From: Plantibacter sp. PA-3-X8 | Lineage (GTDB): Bacteria > Actinomycetota > Actinomycetes > Actinomycetales > Microbacteriaceae | Reading direction: 5' to 3' | DNA: 64,000 nucleotides | Assembly: GCF_003856975.1 (NCBI RefSeq) | Contig: NZ_CP033107.1 | Coordinates: forward strand, 2,790,001-2,854,000 | In this document: in pieces, positions 16,718 through 26,078 of the stretch | Layout of the letters: every line of letters begins with the position of its first letter | Position numbering within the stretch: position 1 is the stretch's first letter | Made by a program: the position numbers and the translations under genes | The notes under the pieces: model-generated | What the model was told of the DNA's origin: nothing | The model's input: the letters and a program-made list of their open reading frames with translations, nothing else | The model's database searches: none

Positions 16718-18970
16718 ATGCCGTTCGTCCCGATCTCCCAGGTCACCCTCACGGGTGGGCCCCTGTTCCAGGCGCAGGAGGCCGACCGCGCGTACCTGCG
16801 AGCCCTCGAGCCCGATCGCCTGCTCGCCCCGTTCCTCCGTGAGGCGGGCCTGGAGCCTCGGGCGGCATCGTACGACGACTGGGAGGTGCGCGGACTCGAC
16901 GGCCACACCGCCGGGCACTACCTCTCGGCCTGCTCCCTGATGGTCGCCTCCACCGGGGACGACGTCCTGCGCTCCCGGCTCGCGTACACGGTCGCCGAAC
17001 TGGCCCGCGCACAGGACCACCTGGGGTCCGGGTACGTCGGTGGCGTCCCTCGAAGTACCGAACTCTGGTCCGAGGTCGCAGCGGGGATCACCGAGTCGAC
17101 CTTCCGCGCCGGCCGTTGGGTGCCCTGGTACAACCTGCACAAGCTGTACGCCGGTCTCATCGACGCGGCCCGATTGACCGGGAATCATGTGGCACGGGAC
17201 GTCGTCCTGCGCCTCGCCACCTGGTGGGAGGAACTCGCCGCCGGGATCGACGACGAGCACTTCCAGCTCATGCTCGAGACGGAGATCGGCGGGATGAACG
17301 AGGCGTACGTCGACCTCTTCGACCTCACGGGCGATCCCCGCCATCTCGCGATGGCGGCCCGCTTCACGTCGACCGCCCTCAGCGAACCGCTGTCGCGCCG
17401 GTCCGACGAACTGACCGGCCTGCACGCCAACACCCGCATCCCGCAGTTCGTCGGGTTCGCCGCGCTCGCCACACGAAGCGGTGATCCGGCCCTCGCCCGC
17501 GCGGCTCGGTTCGCGTGGGAGACGATCCTGACCCGGCGCACGGTCTCGATCGGCGGCAACAGTGTCCGCGAGCACTTCCACGCCATCGACGACTTCACCC
17601 CGATGACCGAGGATCGGGAGGGGCCGGAGACCTGCAACAGCTACAACCTCATCAAGCTGGGCCGACGGCTCAGTGCCGACGAGTCCGACCCGGCGATCGC
17701 CGACGCGCTCGAACGGATCCTCTTCAACCACCTCCTGTCATCGCAGCACCCCGAGCACGGAGGGCTCGTCTACTTCACCTCGATGCGACCCGACCACTAC
17801 CGCGTCTACTCCTCGCCGGAGCACAGCTTCTGGTGCTGCGTCGGGACCGGCTTGGAGAGCCACGCGAAACACGGTGAGTCGCTGTACCGGTTCGACGACG
17901 ACGCGGTGTCGGTCGAGCTCTTCGCGCCCTCCGTCATGCGGCTCCCGGAACTCGGTCTCGAGCTGGAGCAACGGACGGCCTTCCCGTCGGACGGCGTCGT
18001 CGGACTCACCCTCGGGCTCACCGGCTCGCGGCGGTTCCGTCTCCGCGTCCGAGTCCCCGGGTGGAGTGATCCGACACCCGAGGTGTTCCTCAACGGCGCT
18101 CCGGTCACCGCCGAACTCGAACGCGGCCATCTCGTCCTGGATCGTGAGTGGAGCGACGGCGACACGGTGTCGTTCGAGCTCACCATGGGCGGTCGTGCGG
18201 AACCGTACCCGGACGGCTCGGACTGGACCTCGCTCCTCTGGGGTCCGTCCGTCCTGGCCGCCCGTGGCGAGTCGTTGCCGACCGTGGTGGTGCTGGCCGG
18301 ACGCGCCCACGCCCCGCATACCGCCGTCGGCCCGCTCACCCCGCTCGCCTCGGCACCGATCGTCCCGCGGTCGGCTGTGCCCTACCGGGACGCCGACGGG
18401 CGACTCCGGATCGACTCCGACCGAGGACCGATCCCGTTGGAACCCTTCGCCGGGCTGCACGACGCGCGGTACACCGTCACGTTCCCCGTGGCGTCCACGG
18501 CGGACGAGGATGCCGTCGCTCGGCGCCGCACCGCCTTGGTCGAGCGGGACCGACGCGCCGCGAGCATCGACGGACGGACGGTCGACCGGGTCGCTCTGGG
18601 CGAGCAGCAGCCGGAGGCGGATCACGGATTCGAGGGAGTGGCCAGCGCCAGCGGCGCGGTGGGTGGTGTCCGCTGGCGGAGCACGGCCGAGCGTCTGTCC
18701 GTGACGCTCGTCGACCCGCATCTCCTCGGCCGGGTCGTCAGAGTGACCTGGCTGCACGACCCGGCGGGCCACGGTTTCACCCTGGAGATCGACGGCTCGC
18801 CGGTCGCTCCGCAGGAGGGCGGGCGAGACGACGACCTGGAGTGGGCGGAGTACCCGCTGACGCCGACCAGCGCCGGGTGGGGTGTCCGGCGGTTCGCGCT
18901 CGTCGCGCAGCCGGATCGCGAGACCCCGCGGTGCACCGAACTCCGAGTGCTGACCGCCGAAGGCGCCTGA
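16718..18970 (+). CDS. GH127 beta-L-arabinofuranosidase
   Basis: 750-residue member of family 127 (formerly DUF1680), zinc-dependent enzymes that use a cysteine nucleophile to release beta-L-arabinofuranose from hydroxyproline-linked arabino-oligosaccharides of extensin. The expected metal and catalytic residues are visible: E285 in GGNSVREHF, E304 and C306 in PETCNSYN, and the pair C373/C374 in FWCCVGTG, matching in order and rough spacing the Glu/Glu/Cys/Cys-Cys set of the Bifidobacterium enzyme HypBA1. The (alpha/alpha)6 barrel spans about 1-410, with beta domains after it. There is no signal peptide. It follows the GH3 gene by 2 nt and closes the plus-strand catabolic arm. Confidence 0.93.
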   Translation: MPFVPISQVTLTGGPLFQAQEADRAYLRALEPDRLLAPFLREAGLEPRAASYDDWEVRGLDGHTAGHYLSACSLMVASTGDDVLRSRLAYTVAELARAQDHLGSGYVGGVPRSTELWSEVAAGITESTFRAGRWVPWYNLHKLYAGLIDAARLTGNHVARDVVLRLATWWEELAAGIDDEHFQLMLETEIGGMNEAYVDLFDLTGDPRHLAMAARFTSTALSEPLSRRSDELTGLHANTRIPQFVGFAALATRSGDPALARAARFAWETILTRRTVSIGGNSVREHFHAIDDFTPMTEDREGPETCNSYNLIKLGRRLSADESDPAIADALERILFNHLLSSQHPEHGGLVYFTSMRPDHYRVYSSPEHSFWCCVGTGLESHAKHGESLYRFDDDAVSVELFAPSVMRLPELGLELEQRTAFPSDGVVGLTLGLTGSRRFRLRVRVPGWSDPTPEVFLNGAPVTAELERGHLVLDREWSDGDTVSFELTMGGRAEPYPDGSDWTSLLWGPSVLAARGESLPTVVVLAGRAHAPHTAVGPLTPLASAPIVPRSAVPYRDADGRLRIDSDRGPIPLEPFAGLHDARYTVTFPVASTADEDAVARRRTALVERDRRAASIDGRTVDRVALGEQQPEADHGFEGVASASGAVGGVRWRSTAERLSVTLVDPHLLGRVVRVTWLHDPAGHGFTLEIDGSPVAPQEGGRDDDLEWAEYPLTPTSAGWGVRRFALVAQPDRETPRCTELRVLTAEGA

Positions 18971-19019
18971 CCACCGAGACCGGCGCGCACAGCACCCCGG
19001 TATGCGAGACCATGGAGCC

Positions 19020-20030
19020 ATGACGACGACGCCGGAGCGGGACGACCTCAGCGTGACGCTCGCCGACGTCGCCGCGAAGTCGGGATGCTCCGTGTCGCTC
19101 GTCTCCCGGGTGCTCGCCGGGAAGCGCCATGCGTCCCCGGACACCCGGGACCGCATCCTCGCTGCAGCGCACGACCTCGGCTACGACCGCGCAGCACAGC
19201 GTCGCGGCCGACCTCGCTCGGTCCCGCGCCTGCTCGACCTGGCGATGAGTCAGTGGGACGACCCCTGGGCGAACACGGTCGTGACGAGCGTGCGGCGGGC
19301 TGCCGCTGCGGCGAACTACGACCTGGTGCTCACGCCGGAGAGCGAGTCGATGGTCGACGACTGGCCCAGTCGGGCACGTGCGCGGGGATCGGCCGGTGTC
19401 GTCGTGTGCCTCATCCGTCCCAACGTCTCCCAGCTCGACATCCTCGCCTCGGCCAACATCCCCGTCGCGCTCCTCGATCCGCGTGCGGAGCCGGCGCGGA
19501 GTCTGCCGAGCGTCGGGTCCACCGACTGGCAGGGCGGCTTCGACGCGGGTCGGCACCTCGCCCGGCGGGGGACACGTCGGTTCCTCATCATCACCGGTCG
19601 GCCGAAGTACCGGTTCGGTCGCGCGAGGGAGGCCGGTTTCCGAGCGGCGGTCGAACGGCACGCCGACGGGGCGACGGTCGAGGAGATCTCGTCTCCCTGG
19701 TCCTCGGAGAGTGCGTTCGTCTCCGTGCGCAAGCTGCTCAGGCAGGGGGGCCTCCCGATCGGGGTGTTCAGCTGCAACGACGAGATGGCCTACGGCGTCT
19801 ACCGGGCCGCTGAAGAACTGCAGCTCCGCATCCCCGACGACATCCGGGTCGTCGGCTTCGACGACCTCCCGCAGTCCAGGTTGATGCCGCCGCCGATGAC
19901 GACGGTGCGACAGCCGATGCGTGCGATGGCCGCGCGTGCGGTCCAGCTCGTCCTCGAGGCGGAGCCCGGGACGGATCCGGGGGACCGGGCGGAGTTCCCG
20001 ACCGAACTCATCGTCCGCGCCTCGAGCTGA
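19020..20030 (+). CDS. LacI-family regulator (second)
   Basis: 336-residue LacI-type regulator. The DNA-binding head is LADVAAKSGCSVSLVSRVLAGK, unusual in having SLVS where many members have ATVS. Instead of the usual hinge it has RAAQRRGRPRSVPRLLDLAM, a very basic linker. The sensor core contains VGFDDLPQSRLMPPPMTTVRQP. Several in-frame ATGs exist (19002, 19020); 19020 puts the helix-turn-helix at the usual distance and has GGAG close upstream. It lies 49 nt after the GH127 gene on the same strand and may be co-transcribed with the locus. The presence of two LacI proteins suggests two separate sugar signals or a second distant target; which it controls cannot be seen here. Confidence 0.88.
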   Translation: MTTTPERDDLSVTLADVAAKSGCSVSLVSRVLAGKRHASPDTRDRILAAAHDLGYDRAAQRRGRPRSVPRLLDLAMSQWDDPWANTVVTSVRRAAAAANYDLVLTPESESMVDDWPSRARARGSAGVVVCLIRPNVSQLDILASANIPVALLDPRAEPARSLPSVGSTDWQGGFDAGRHLARRGTRRFLIITGRPKYRFGRAREAGFRAAVERHADGATVEEISSPWSSESAFVSVRKLLRQGGLPIGVFSCNDEMAYGVYRAAEELQLRIPDDIRVVGFDDLPQSRLMPPPMTTVRQPMRAMAARAVQLVLEAEPGTDPGDRAEFPTELIVRASS

Positions 20031-20056
20031 CGCTGACGCGCGGGAGAATGGTCGCC

Positions 20057-20767
20057 ATGACGGGATCATCGGACACCGACGAGGTGTCGACGGAGCATTC
20101 GAGCGTGTCGACCTGGATGCAGGCGCTCGGCACGGCGACCGGGAACCCCGGCGGCGGGGCCGCATCCGGACTCATGCTGGCGATCGCCGCCGGTCTCACC
20201 GCGATGGTCGCCGGCTACACCCGGGCCACGCATGCCGCCGAGGACGCGAGCGGGCAGGACGAGAACGGATCCAAGGCCGAGGCGACGATCGCCGCACTCC
20301 GCGCTCGCGCTGAGGCACGCTCCGAGCTGGCGTTGCGTCTGGCCGACGAGGACGCCCATGCCTCGCGAGCGTTCGGCAGTGCCTTCCGTCTCCCGGCCGG
20401 CGTCGAACGCGACGAGGCGATCCGTGCTGCGTCCATCGAGGCGGCCGCGGCCTCGGCACGCCTGGGCGAGCATGCCGTCGACGCGATCGACGATCTCGCG
20501 TGGCTGACCGAGCACGGCAACCCGACGCTGATCGCCGACGTGGCGGTGGCGATCGGCGCACTCCGCGCCGCGATCACCGGAGCGCGGACCAACGTCAGCT
20601 TCGATCTCGGTTCGGTCCGCAGCGCACACGGCTCCCTCGAGGAGGTCCGCGCCGACGAGCCGCGCCTGTGGGAACTCGTCGCCGTGTTCGACCGTGCCCT
20701 CGAGCGGATCGACCGGCTCGCGGCGTCGATCGACCCCGAGGCCGCTCCCACCGACGCGGCGTCGTAG
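20057..20767 (+). CDS. Cyclodeaminase/cyclohydrolase family protein
   Basis: 236-residue all-helical protein of the formiminotransferase-cyclodeaminase (FTCD_C) family, whose members convert formimino- or methenyl-tetrahydrofolate. The glycine-rich block NPGGGAASGLMLAIAAGLTAMVA (in pieces, about residues 26-48) is the family hallmark; ARLGEHAVDAID and GNPTLIADVAVA follow. The exact substrate is not clear, since many bacterial stand-alone members are known only as putative methenyl-THF cyclohydrolases. Two ATGs are available at 20048 and 20057; the second is preferred because a -10-like GAGAAT ends 7 nt before it. No folate gene is adjacent. Confidence 0.82.
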   Translation: MTGSSDTDEVSTEHSSVSTWMQALGTATGNPGGGAASGLMLAIAAGLTAMVAGYTRATHAAEDASGQDENGSKAEATIAALRARAEARSELALRLADEDAHASRAFGSAFRLPAGVERDEAIRAASIEAAAASARLGEHAVDAIDDLAWLTEHGNPTLIADVAVAIGALRAAITGARTNVSFDLGSVRSAHGSLEEVRADEPRLWELVAVFDRALERIDRLAASIDPEAAPTDAAS

Positions 20768-20774
20768 CCGGTGG

Positions 20775-21782
20775 TCAGCGCACGCCGGGGCGCGCAGCCG
20801 GGCCGCTCGGAACCCGGACGATCAGGGCGTGGTGCAGGTTCGTCAGCGAGACCGAGATCACCGAACCGTGCGAGTCGCCGTCCAGTTGGATCTCCTGCGG
20901 CTCCTCGAGTCTGAGGTGCATCGTCCGCGCCTGTGCGTAGCTGATCGCGCGTGCCTTGGGCGAGAATCGTCCGACCAGCCGGCCGAACCGCGTGCGGTGC
21001 AGCATCCGATTGAACGTCAGGCGGTAGCCGATGTTCCCCCAACCCGGACCCTTGCCAGGGCGCAGCATGACGGCATCGAGCAGGCCGTCGTCCACGACGG
21101 CCTCGGGGAGCAGCAGGACCCCACCGGTGAGCGTGCCGGAGTTCCCGACGATGATCGTGTGCGCTCGGGCAGCCGCCTCCGGACGGTCGTCGAGTCGATA
21201 GTGCAGGTCGAACTGCCGGTTGCCGATGATGCTCCGCGCGATCGGGTCGGAGTAGGCGAGCCAGCCGATCCGTCGCTTCAGCCGCTCATTGGTGTGGCCG
21301 GCCATGTGCGCGTCGAGGCCGATGCCGGCCATGACGAGGAAGACCTCGTCCCGGTTCGTGCCGTCGCTGCGCCCGAGACTGACCTGACCGACGTCGACCA
21401 CCTGGTCACGCCCTGAGCAGGCGATGTCGACCGACCGCTTGAGGTCGCCCAACGGCAGGCCGAGCGCTCGGGCGAAGAGGTTCCCCGTTCCGGCCGGGAC
21501 CAGCCCGAGGGGGATGCCGGTGGATGCGATGGCCTCGGCGGCGACCCGCAGTGTCCCATCGCCTCCCGCGACCAGGATGACCGAGGGCGCCGAGGCGATC
21601 GCGGCCGCGGATGCACCCCGGCCGTCGTCGTCGGCGCTCGTCTCGTGCCAGGTGGAGGGTGCCAGTCCGTGCGTCGATTCAGCGGCTGCGACGGCCGAGC
21701 GGAGGACCTTGATGTCGACCTTGGAGGGATTGACGACGACGGCTGCGCGTCGACGTGAGCGTTCGGCTGGTGCATCGTTCAC
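20775..21782 (-). CDS. Diacylglycerol/lipid kinase family protein
   Basis: 335-residue member of the DAGK-catalytic (YegS/DgkB-like) lipid kinase family, which phosphorylates diacylglycerol or related lipids at the membrane. The nucleotide-binding signature VILVAGGDGTLR lies near residue 75, followed by GIPLGLVPAGTGNLFARAL. The C-terminal domain holds the charged FSPKARAISYAQAR region and ends in a beta-sandwich with QLDGDSHG. The GTG at 21782 is chosen because TATCCT (minus strand, 21795-21790) ends 7 nt before it, whereas the longer frame would run into the divergent arfB gene. Substrate is inferred from family only. Confidence 0.87.
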   Translation of the reverse strand: MNDAPAERSRRRAAVVVNPSKVDIKVLRSAVAAAESTHGLAPSTWHETSADDDGRGASAAAIASAPSVILVAGGDGTLRVAAEAIASTGIPLGLVPAGTGNLFARALGLPLGDLKRSVDIACSGRDQVVDVGQVSLGRSDGTNRDEVFLVMAGIGLDAHMAGHTNERLKRRIGWLAYSDPIARSIIGNRQFDLHYRLDDRPEAAARAHTIIVGNSGTLTGGVLLLPEAVVDDGLLDAVMLRPGKGPGWGNIGYRLTFNRMLHRTRFGRLVGRFSPKARAISYAQARTMHLRLEEPQEIQLDGDSHGSVISVSLTNLHHALIVRVPSGPAARPGVR

Positions 21783-21861
21783 AGCGTCAAGGATAGGAGG
21801 CACCGGCTCGGAACCAGCGGTGGACGCGAGCTGTGCCGCGGGTTCGTGAGACGCTTGCCCC

Positions 21862-22284
21862 ATGGACCTCGAGGTGTCGCCCGGACTGATGATCCCGGCA
21901 GCCGAACTGCAGTGGCGTTTCTCCCGGTCGTCCGGCCCGGGCGGACAGCACGTCAACACCTCCGACAGCCGTGTCCAATTGACGTGGAGTGTGGGCGAGT
22001 CGGCCGTCCTCACCGATGAGCAGCGCGACCGACTGCTCGAGCGGCTCGGCGCCCGGCTGGTCGGCGGAGCCATCACCGTGACCGTCTCCCGCGAGCGATC
22101 GCAGCTCCGGAACCGCGAACTCGCACTCGAAGCGCTGGCGACACGCATCAGGTCGGCTCTCGCGCCGCCGGCGCCGACGCGCCGGCCCACGCGTCCGACC
22201 CGCGGATCGGCGCGACGCCACCTCGCCGCGAAACAGCAGCGGAGCGCCACCAAGCAGCAACGGCGACGTCCCTCCGACGACTAG
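21862..22284 (+). CDS. arfB: Alternative ribosome-rescue factor ArfB (YaeJ)
   Basis: 140-residue peptidyl-tRNA hydrolase of the ArfB/YaeJ family, which enters ribosomes stalled at the 3' end of an mRNA and frees the nascent chain. The catalytic GGQ sits in SRSSGPGGQHVNT (about residues 27-39). The C-terminal tail is very basic and extended (RRPTRPTRGSARRH through KQQRRR), as needed to fill the empty mRNA channel. Length matches the family. The promoter is unclear: GACGCT ends 6 nt before the ATG. Neighbours are unrelated. Confidence 0.93.
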   Translation: MDLEVSPGLMIPAAELQWRFSRSSGPGGQHVNTSDSRVQLTWSVGESAVLTDEQRDRLLERLGARLVGGAITVTVSRERSQLRNRELALEALATRIRSALAPPAPTRRPTRPTRGSARRHLAAKQQRSATKQQRRRPSDD

Positions 22285-22395
22285 CGGGTCACACCGTCGC
22301 CTCCCGCAAGGGCGTGCGTCGGACGGTCCGGTCCATTAGCGTTCCCGGAGAGCGCACCCGTCGACGCCGTCGTCGTGCGCGAACGGAGGAACACC

Positions 22396-23382
22396 ATGCG
22401 CATCGTCGTCATCGGCGGGACCGGCCACATCGGCACCTTCCTCGTCCCGCGACTCGTCCGGGCCGGCCACGAGGTCGTGAGCGTGAGCCGCGGCGATCGT
22501 TCGCCGTACACGGACGCGCCCGAGTGGGACCAGGTCGAGCGGATCCGGGCCGATCGGGAGGCCGAGGACCGGGACGGTGTCTTCGCGCGACGCATCGCGG
22601 ACCTCGGCCCGGACGTCGTCATCGATCTGGTCTGCTTCACGGTCGCCTCGGCGACGGCGCTCGTCGAGGGACTGCGCGGCAACACGGGTCAGCTGCTCCA
22701 CTGCGGATCGATCTGGCGCTACGGTCCCAGCGCGTCCGTCCCCATCGTCGAGGGCTCCGGGACGGCGCCGTTCGGCGACTACGGCGTCCAGAAGGACCAG
22801 ATCGCCCGGCTGCTGCAGCAGGAGACCGCCGACGGAGGACTGGTGACGACCTCCCTGCATCCCGGGCACATCGTCGGACCCGGGTGGGCGCCCATCAACC
22901 CGTTGGGCAACCTCGACCCCGGGGTCTGGCGGGCCCTCGCACTCGGTTCACCGCTGCGCATCCCCGGACTCGGTGCCGAGCTGCTGCACCACGTGCACGC
23001 GGACGACGTCGCGCAGGCCTTCGAGCTCGCCGTCGCGAACCGGGACCGTGTCGCCGGCGAGGACCTCAACGTGACCTCGGCCGCCGCGGTGACCGTCCGC
23101 GGCTACGCCGACGTCGTCGCCGGCTGGTTCGGACGCTCGGCCGAGCTCGAGTCGGTGACCTGGGAGCGTTTCCGAGCAGAGACACCGACGGAGCACGCCG
23201 ACACCACCTGGGAGCACCTGGTACGGAGCCACTGCGCGTCGATCGACAAGGCACGGTCGCTGCTCGGATACGAGCCCGCCTACACCTCGACGGAGGCGGT
23301 CCTCGAGTCCGTCCGTTCGCTCGTCGCCCGCGGGGAGTTGGACCTGCCAGAACCACGAGCAGCCCTGAACACGAGCCGCTGA
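22396..23382 (+). CDS. NAD-dependent epimerase/dehydratase family protein
   Basis: 328-residue extended short-chain dehydrogenase. The Rossmann dinucleotide motif GGTGHIGTF is at residues 7-15, and the active-site region has YGVQKDQ, where the usual YxxxK appears as Y-G-V-Q-K. HPGHIVGPG and HHVHADDVAQAF are typical of NAD-dependent epimerases that act on sugar nucleotides or similar substrates. The start follows a clear ribosome site (GGAGGAACACC). TAGCGT around 22337 is a possible -10. It stands alone between arfB and the convergent flavin monooxygenase, 12 nt away. Substrate unknown. Confidence 0.85.
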   Translation: MRIVVIGGTGHIGTFLVPRLVRAGHEVVSVSRGDRSPYTDAPEWDQVERIRADREAEDRDGVFARRIADLGPDVVIDLVCFTVASATALVEGLRGNTGQLLHCGSIWRYGPSASVPIVEGSGTAPFGDYGVQKDQIARLLQQETADGGLVTTSLHPGHIVGPGWAPINPLGNLDPGVWRALALGSPLRIPGLGAELLHHVHADDVAQAFELAVANRDRVAGEDLNVTSAAAVTVRGYADVVAGWFGRSAELESVTWERFRAETPTEHADTTWEHLVRSHCASIDKARSLLGYEPAYTSTEAVLESVRSLVARGELDLPEPRAALNTSR

Positions 23383-23394
23383 CGACGCGATCCT

Positions 23395-24726
23395 TCAGGG
23401 GGCCTGCAACGAGCTCCGGAGTCCGTGCGGTGCGTCGACCTTCGGACGCTGAAGGATCCCGCGGCGTCGGAGGATCGGCACGAGTTCGTCGAGCATGCGG
23501 TGCACCGTCACCGGATGGAGGTCGCCCGAGAAGATGAACCCGTCGTTGTCCGCCTCACTGCCGGCGCGTTCGATGTGGTCGGCCACCTCAGCCGCCGTGC
23601 CGACGACACCACTGCCGTCGGTGATCCGCCCGAGGCGTGCCTTGGGCACGAGCAGCTCCCGGAGCGTCGCCGCTGCGAAGGACTCGTACGGTCCGCGCAA
23701 CGCGTCGAGACTGCCGCGCGACACGTGGTCGCCGAAGACGGCCGGGTCCACCGGTCGGTCGAGGTCGAGCGCCGTGAGGTCCGTCTCGAGGTCGCTCGAC
23801 CACGCGAGTGCGACGGAGCGCAGCGTCTCATCGTCCGGCTGTTCCGAGGCGGCGACGAGACGGTCGGCCTCGGCACTGCTCGACACGATGACGGGCTTGA
23901 ACACGAACAGGATCGCGGGAGGGGTGTCCCGACCGACGGCAGCCGACGCATCGAGGACCCGTCTCCGGTACGCACGGAGGCTCGCGATGTCGAGCGGTGC
24001 GAGGGCGAGCTGGACGTCCGACTGTCGCCCGGTGAAGGCGAGCCCTCGCGGCGAGGAGCCCGGCGACACGATGACGGGCTCGCCACCGGAGTCATCGTCG
24101 AAGGGGAGGGCGTTGAGCGGCCCGTCGAAGTCGTAGTGTGCGCCGCGGTGCTCGACGCGGTCGAGGTGGCGGCCGTCGGCGAAGCGTCCGGAGGCGGTGT
24201 CGCCCACGTACGCGCCGGGTCGCCAGCTCCGCCAGAGCGCGCGCACGCCGTCGAGCCACTCCTCCGCCCGCTCGTAGGCGACGTCGTGCGGCACGACCGG
24301 CTCACCGAAGTGACGGCTGCTGCCGACGTCGGTGACCACGTTCACCCCGAACCGTCCGCGACTGAGGTGCTGCAGGGTCGCGAACTGCCGTGCCGCCTGG
24401 TACGGCGGCAGCTGCAACGGGTTCACGGTCGGGATGATGCCGATGCGCTCCGTCACCGCGAAGAGGAACGGGGCGAGGCTCAGCGGGTCGTGCTTCGGCC
24501 CGCCGTAGGCGCCGCGGATGCGGAGGTCGAGCGTCTCAGGGTTCCCCAGCGAGAGGGCGTCCTCGATGATCAGGAGGTCCAGGCCCGCCTGCTCGAGCTC
24601 GCGCGCGGCCTGCTGGTAGAGGGCGGGTTCCTGCCAGCGGTAGTCCCAGTCGAGGTACGGATGCCCCCAACCATGCGGACCGAACCCACGTGACAGGAAC
24701 CAGCCGAAGCGTTGCCGGGCGCTCAT
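23395..24726 (-). CDS. NtaA/SsuD-like FMN-dependent monooxygenase (LLM class)
   Basis: 443-residue flavin-dependent monooxygenase of the luciferase-like superfamily, NtaA/SnaA/DszA group. These enzymes use FMNH2 from a separate reductase to oxidise small compounds, often to release sulfite from organosulfur molecules. Family blocks seen are RIGIIPTVNPLQLPPYQAAR, LSRGRFGVNVVTD and VIVSPGSSPRG. The start overlaps the stop of the metY gene by 4 nt (ATGA), so the two are translationally coupled. That link to O-acetylhomoserine sulfhydrylase, which fixes released sulfide, supports a role in sulfur scavenging. The exact substrate cannot be told. Confidence 0.88.
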   Translation of the reverse strand: MSARQRFGWFLSRGFGPHGWGHPYLDWDYRWQEPALYQQAARELEQAGLDLLIIEDALSLGNPETLDLRIRGAYGGPKHDPLSLAPFLFAVTERIGIIPTVNPLQLPPYQAARQFATLQHLSRGRFGVNVVTDVGSSRHFGEPVVPHDVAYERAEEWLDGVRALWRSWRPGAYVGDTASGRFADGRHLDRVEHRGAHYDFDGPLNALPFDDDSGGEPVIVSPGSSPRGLAFTGRQSDVQLALAPLDIASLRAYRRRVLDASAAVGRDTPPAILFVFKPVIVSSSAEADRLVAASEQPDDETLRSVALAWSSDLETDLTALDLDRPVDPAVFGDHVSRGSLDALRGPYESFAAATLRELLVPKARLGRITDGSGVVGTAAEVADHIERAGSEADNDGFIFSGDLHPVTVHRMLDELVPILRRRGILQRPKVDAPHGLRSSLQAP

Positions 24727-26078
24727 GCGGCGACCGCCACATCCGCCGTGACGCTCGCGCCGGTGCCCGTCGACGGTTCCCGGACGGGGAGCGCGTCGAA
24801 CGCCGAGGCGAGGTCAGCGATGAGGTCGGCGACGTCTTCGATGCCGACGGAGATCCGCACGAGTCCTTGGCCGATGCCGCTCGCCGCGAGCTGCTCGGCC
24901 GAACGCTGGGCGTGCGTGGTCGAGGCCGGGTGGAGGATCAGTGACCGGACGTCGCCGAGGTTCGTCATCCGCGTGAACAGGCCGACGTGGTCGATGACCG
25001 TCCGCGCTGCGTCCCGTCCGCCGTGCAGGGTGAACGAGAACACCGATCCCTGTCCATCCGGCAGGTACCGGTCCGCCAGGCCTCGGAACGGACTGTCACT
25101 GAGTCCCGAGTAGTCGACCGAGGCCACTTCCGTCCGTCCAGCCAGCCACGTCGCGAGGGCGAGGGCGTTCTCGCTCTGCCGTTGGACGCGGAGTGACAGC
25201 GTCTCGATGCCCTGTGCGATGAGGAACGCGTTGAACGGCGAGGGCGTCGGGCCGAGACGCAGTGCGACCGATGCCCGTGCGTAGGCGGCCAGCGCGGCAC
25301 GCCCGTCCGCCTCGACGTGGCTGAGCCCGCCGAGCGCGGCGAGCGGCGAGGTGAGGTGTCGGTAGCGGTCTGCGCGAGCGGCCCAGTCGAACGTGCCGCC
25401 GTCGACGACGACCCCGCCCAGCACGGTGCCGTGGCCCGCCAGGAACTTGCTGGCCGAATGGACGACGATGTCGGCGCCGTGCTCGATGGGACGCAGGAGG
25501 TAGGGCGTGGCGAAGGTGTTGTCGACGACGAGCGGGACCCCGTGCGCATGGGCCACGTCGGCGACGAGACGGAGATCCGTGAGGTCGTTGCGGGGGTTCG
25601 GGATGGACTCGACGAAGATCGCGCGCGTCTCGGGTCGGATGGCACGCGCCCAGGCGTCGGCGTCGAGCGGATCGGCGACCTCGCTCGTGGTGATCCCCAG
25701 CCGGCCGAAGTTCTCCGTGAAGAGGCTGCGCGAGCCCTCGTACAGGCTCGGCGCGGTGAGCAGGTGGTCGCCGGCCTCGAGCAGGGAGAGCAGGGCGACG
25801 CCGACGGCCGCCTGTCCGGAGCCGAGGAGCAGCGCGTCCACACCACCCTCCAACGCGGCGAGACGGCGCTCGACGGCGTCGATCGTCGGATTGCCGACCC
25901 GGCTGTAGCTGTATCCACCGGGGTCCGGTCCGAACCGCCGCTCCGCCTCGTCGAAGTCGGTGAACACGAACCCGGCACTCGCGTAGATCGGCAGAGCCCG
26001 CGGCTGGAGCGGCGCATCGGGTGTACCACCGGCGTGCAGCTGTCGGGTGCTGAAGCCCCCTCGGTCCCGCTCGTGCAT
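24723..26078 (-). CDS. metY: O-acetylhomoserine sulfhydrylase (MetY)
   Basis: 451-residue PLP enzyme of the Cys/Met metabolism family. MetY makes homocysteine from O-acetylhomoserine and sulfide. The sequence has QPRALPIYASAGFVF at the N-terminus, SRVGNPT, the cofactor block VVDNTFATPYLL, and the Schiff-base lysine in HSASKFLAGHGT. Its length, longer than MetB/MetC (about 380), favours MetY. The ATG at 26078 is preceded by a probable -10 TAGAGT (26141-26136, minus strand) with a leader of about 50 nt. It is the first gene of a two-gene operon with the flavin monooxygenase. No SAM riboswitch was recognised. Confidence 0.92.
   Translation of the reverse strand: MHERDRGGFSTRQLHAGGTPDAPLQPRALPIYASAGFVFTDFDEAERRFGPDPGGYSYSRVGNPTIDAVERRLAALEGGVDALLLGSGQAAVGVALLSLLEAGDHLLTAPSLYEGSRSLFTENFGRLGITTSEVADPLDADAWARAIRPETRAIFVESIPNPRNDLTDLRLVADVAHAHGVPLVVDNTFATPYLLRPIEHGADIVVHSASKFLAGHGTVLGGVVVDGGTFDWAARADRYRHLTSPLAALGGLSHVEADGRAALAAYARASVALRLGPTPSPFNAFLIAQGIETLSLRVQRQSENALALATWLAGRTEVASVDYSGLSDSPFRGLADRYLPDGQGSVFSFTLHGGRDAARTVIDHVGLFTRMTNLGDVRSLILHPASTTHAQRSAEQLAASGIGQGLVRISVGIEDVADLIADLASAFDALPVREPSTGTGASVTADVAVAA

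Noticed and set aside
2392..20030. Glycan locus as a recently acquired island
   Set aside because: Base composition matches the neighbours, and no integrase, tRNA, direct repeats or insertion sequence borders it.
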